Origin: Marvania coccoides
Lineage: Eukaryota; Chlorophyta; Trebouxiophyceae; Chlorellales; Chlorellaceae
Assembly: GCA_963854735.1 (NCBI GenBank)
Contig: OY978107.1
Location: forward strand, 441,501 to 505,500
Length of the DNA: 64,000 bases
Direction: 5' to 3'
Shown here: positions 63,017 to 64,000 of the stretch, piece by piece
How positions within the stretch are numbered: position 1 is the stretch's first letter
How the letters are laid out: every line of letters begins with the position of its first letter
Program-made: the position numbers and the translations under genes
Notes under the pieces: generated by a model
What the model saw: only the letters and a program-made list of their open reading frames with translations
Database searches by the model: none
What the model was told of the DNA's origin: nothing

Positions 63017-64000
63017 ATGGGCAAGGCGGACCGGGTGCTGTACTCCTCGGCGCGGCGGCTGCTGCAGGCCTTTGATCACGCCGGAATTCCCTTCACTGGG
63101 CCAGCAGGCACCGACTTAACGTGCTGGGACCTTCGCCCTGTGGCCGCCCTGCAGTCGTGGTTCCGCACCAAAGACGGCGCAGGCCCCTCCTTTGAACGTA
63201 CGTTGCTGTTTGCGACAGTAAATTCTCTTTAATGAGGGGATAAAATGCAAAAATAAAAAAGCAATGCGATATTTTGAAATTTTCCAACGCCTTTTCCGTC
63301 AGGTGATTTTCCTGTCATAAGTATGGAAAAAAGGGGGATTCTTTCTCCGCATCACTGCGTCTTACAACGCCGTTTACTTTTGACTGCAGTTGGGGTGCGT
63401 TTGATAGAGCGGATGGACTCCCAGCTGGCGGTGCTCCAAGGCAGCGAAGAAACCACCAGAGAGGCCAGTAATACTATTATCTACCCTTAAAACACTTGAT
63501 ATTCGCTAAAATTAACAGTTTTTTCCATAAAAATACTAATAAATGCAGGGCTTCGCTGGGTGGGCAAATTTAATGAAGCAGTATGGTGGCCTCGCCACCG
63601 CAGCGCAGGCTGCGGCAGCATGCGAAGCAGGTATGGAGCTGCTGCGCGCCCAAATTGAAGAGCTGACGGACCCGCTGGGGCTGGACAGAGATTTTGCAGC
63701 GCTGCAAGAGGGCGCCAGTACCGCTGATGAAGAACAAACGATCAGCAGCGTTTCTGAAATTGCAGATGAAGTGAGACAACGCCACCCTGCGCTGTTTTCA
63801 GCGAACGTCGAGAGCAGGAACTCGGAGGAGCGGCTGCGCGCCCTCTCACACGTCATTTACCGCGATTTAAAGTTCAAATACGACCCTTTTGAGTGGGTTT
63901 ATGAGGGGCTCAAGCCGATGCTGCTACCGGAGGTGCTGAAGAAGCGAAGAGGCGCCCCCGCGGCGCTGGCGCTGGCGGGGGTGGCGGTGGGGCGGGAGCT
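63017..64000 (+). CDS. Unknown protein, 5' part, runs off the window
   Basis: Start at 63017 (MGKADRVLYSSARRLLQAFD). Visible exons are 63017-63197, 63390 to about 63463, and 63549 to the window edge. The protein reads HAGIPFTGPAGTDLTCWDLR, then LGVRLIERMDSQLAVLQGSE, then GFAGWANLMKQYGGLATAAQ, an Ala/Glu-rich helical stretch, and KFKYDPFEWVYEGLKPMLLP. Between exons 2 and 3 the obvious GTAATA donor at 63468 gives the wrong phase; a GC donor (GAG|GCCAGT at 63464) would restore it, but its match is weaker than in the other GC introns here. The family is not recognised. Confidence 0.55.

Noticed and set aside
1..64000. CRISPR arrays, bacterial operons or phage genes
   Set aside because: None seen. 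Intron-rich eukaryotic genes dominate and there are no regularly spaced repeats.

Overview
This is nuclear DNA from a eukaryotic alga, most likely a green alga (Chlorophyta, possibly Trebouxiophyceae). That placement is an inference from four things: a mixed set of plastid-type genes (TerC, a CCB1-like cytochrome b6f assembly factor, a small lumen-type protein, two transit-peptide membrane proteins), spliceosomal introns of about 65-215 bp, GC-rich exons set in AT-rich spacers, and TGTAA motifs just after several stop codons (the usual green-algal poly(A) signal). I built about two dozen multi-exon models by hand. In nearly all of them every junction keeps the reading phase and the total length is a multiple of three.

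Layout. 1-5.4 kb: the 3' part of a membrane-anchored TKL-type kinase, a secreted protein and a TLC-domain membrane protein. 5.4-18.1 kb: a repeat-rich, gene-poor block. It holds a dispersed non-coding repeat family (at least five copies, one pair inverted), two decayed ends of one LINE family, fold-back repeats and a head-to-head pair of EF-hand membrane paralogs lying between long inverted repeats. 18.1-47.6 kb: dense housekeeping genes. They are eIF4G, TerC, DEK, an RRM protein, APS kinase, two plastid membrane paralogs on either side of a CCB1-like gene, a small lysine-rich protein, IWS1/Spn1, the splicing factor Snu23, a lumen-type protein, an NHA-type cation/H+ antiporter, an Rh-family channel and FEN1. 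48.3-61.1 kb: three secreted LysM proteins in tandem, followed on the same strand by a full-length chitin synthase. 61.8-64 kb: ribosomal protein uS17 (RPS11) and the 5' part of an unknown gene that runs off the window.

How the genes work together. The LysM-chitin synthase block is the most striking functional group. It pairs an enzyme that makes a beta-1,4-GlcNAc polymer with three proteins built from modules known to bind such polymers, which suggests a cell-wall or surface chitin module. Gene order also shows many head-to-head pairs whose start codons lie only 190-415 bp apart, so shared promoters look common. At least four introns are best explained as GC-AG introns, an unusually high share. 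FEN1 carries a Glu in place of a normally conserved metal-site Asp.

Limits: no database search was possible, so names rest on recognised motifs. Start codons and some junctions are inferred from sequence alone.
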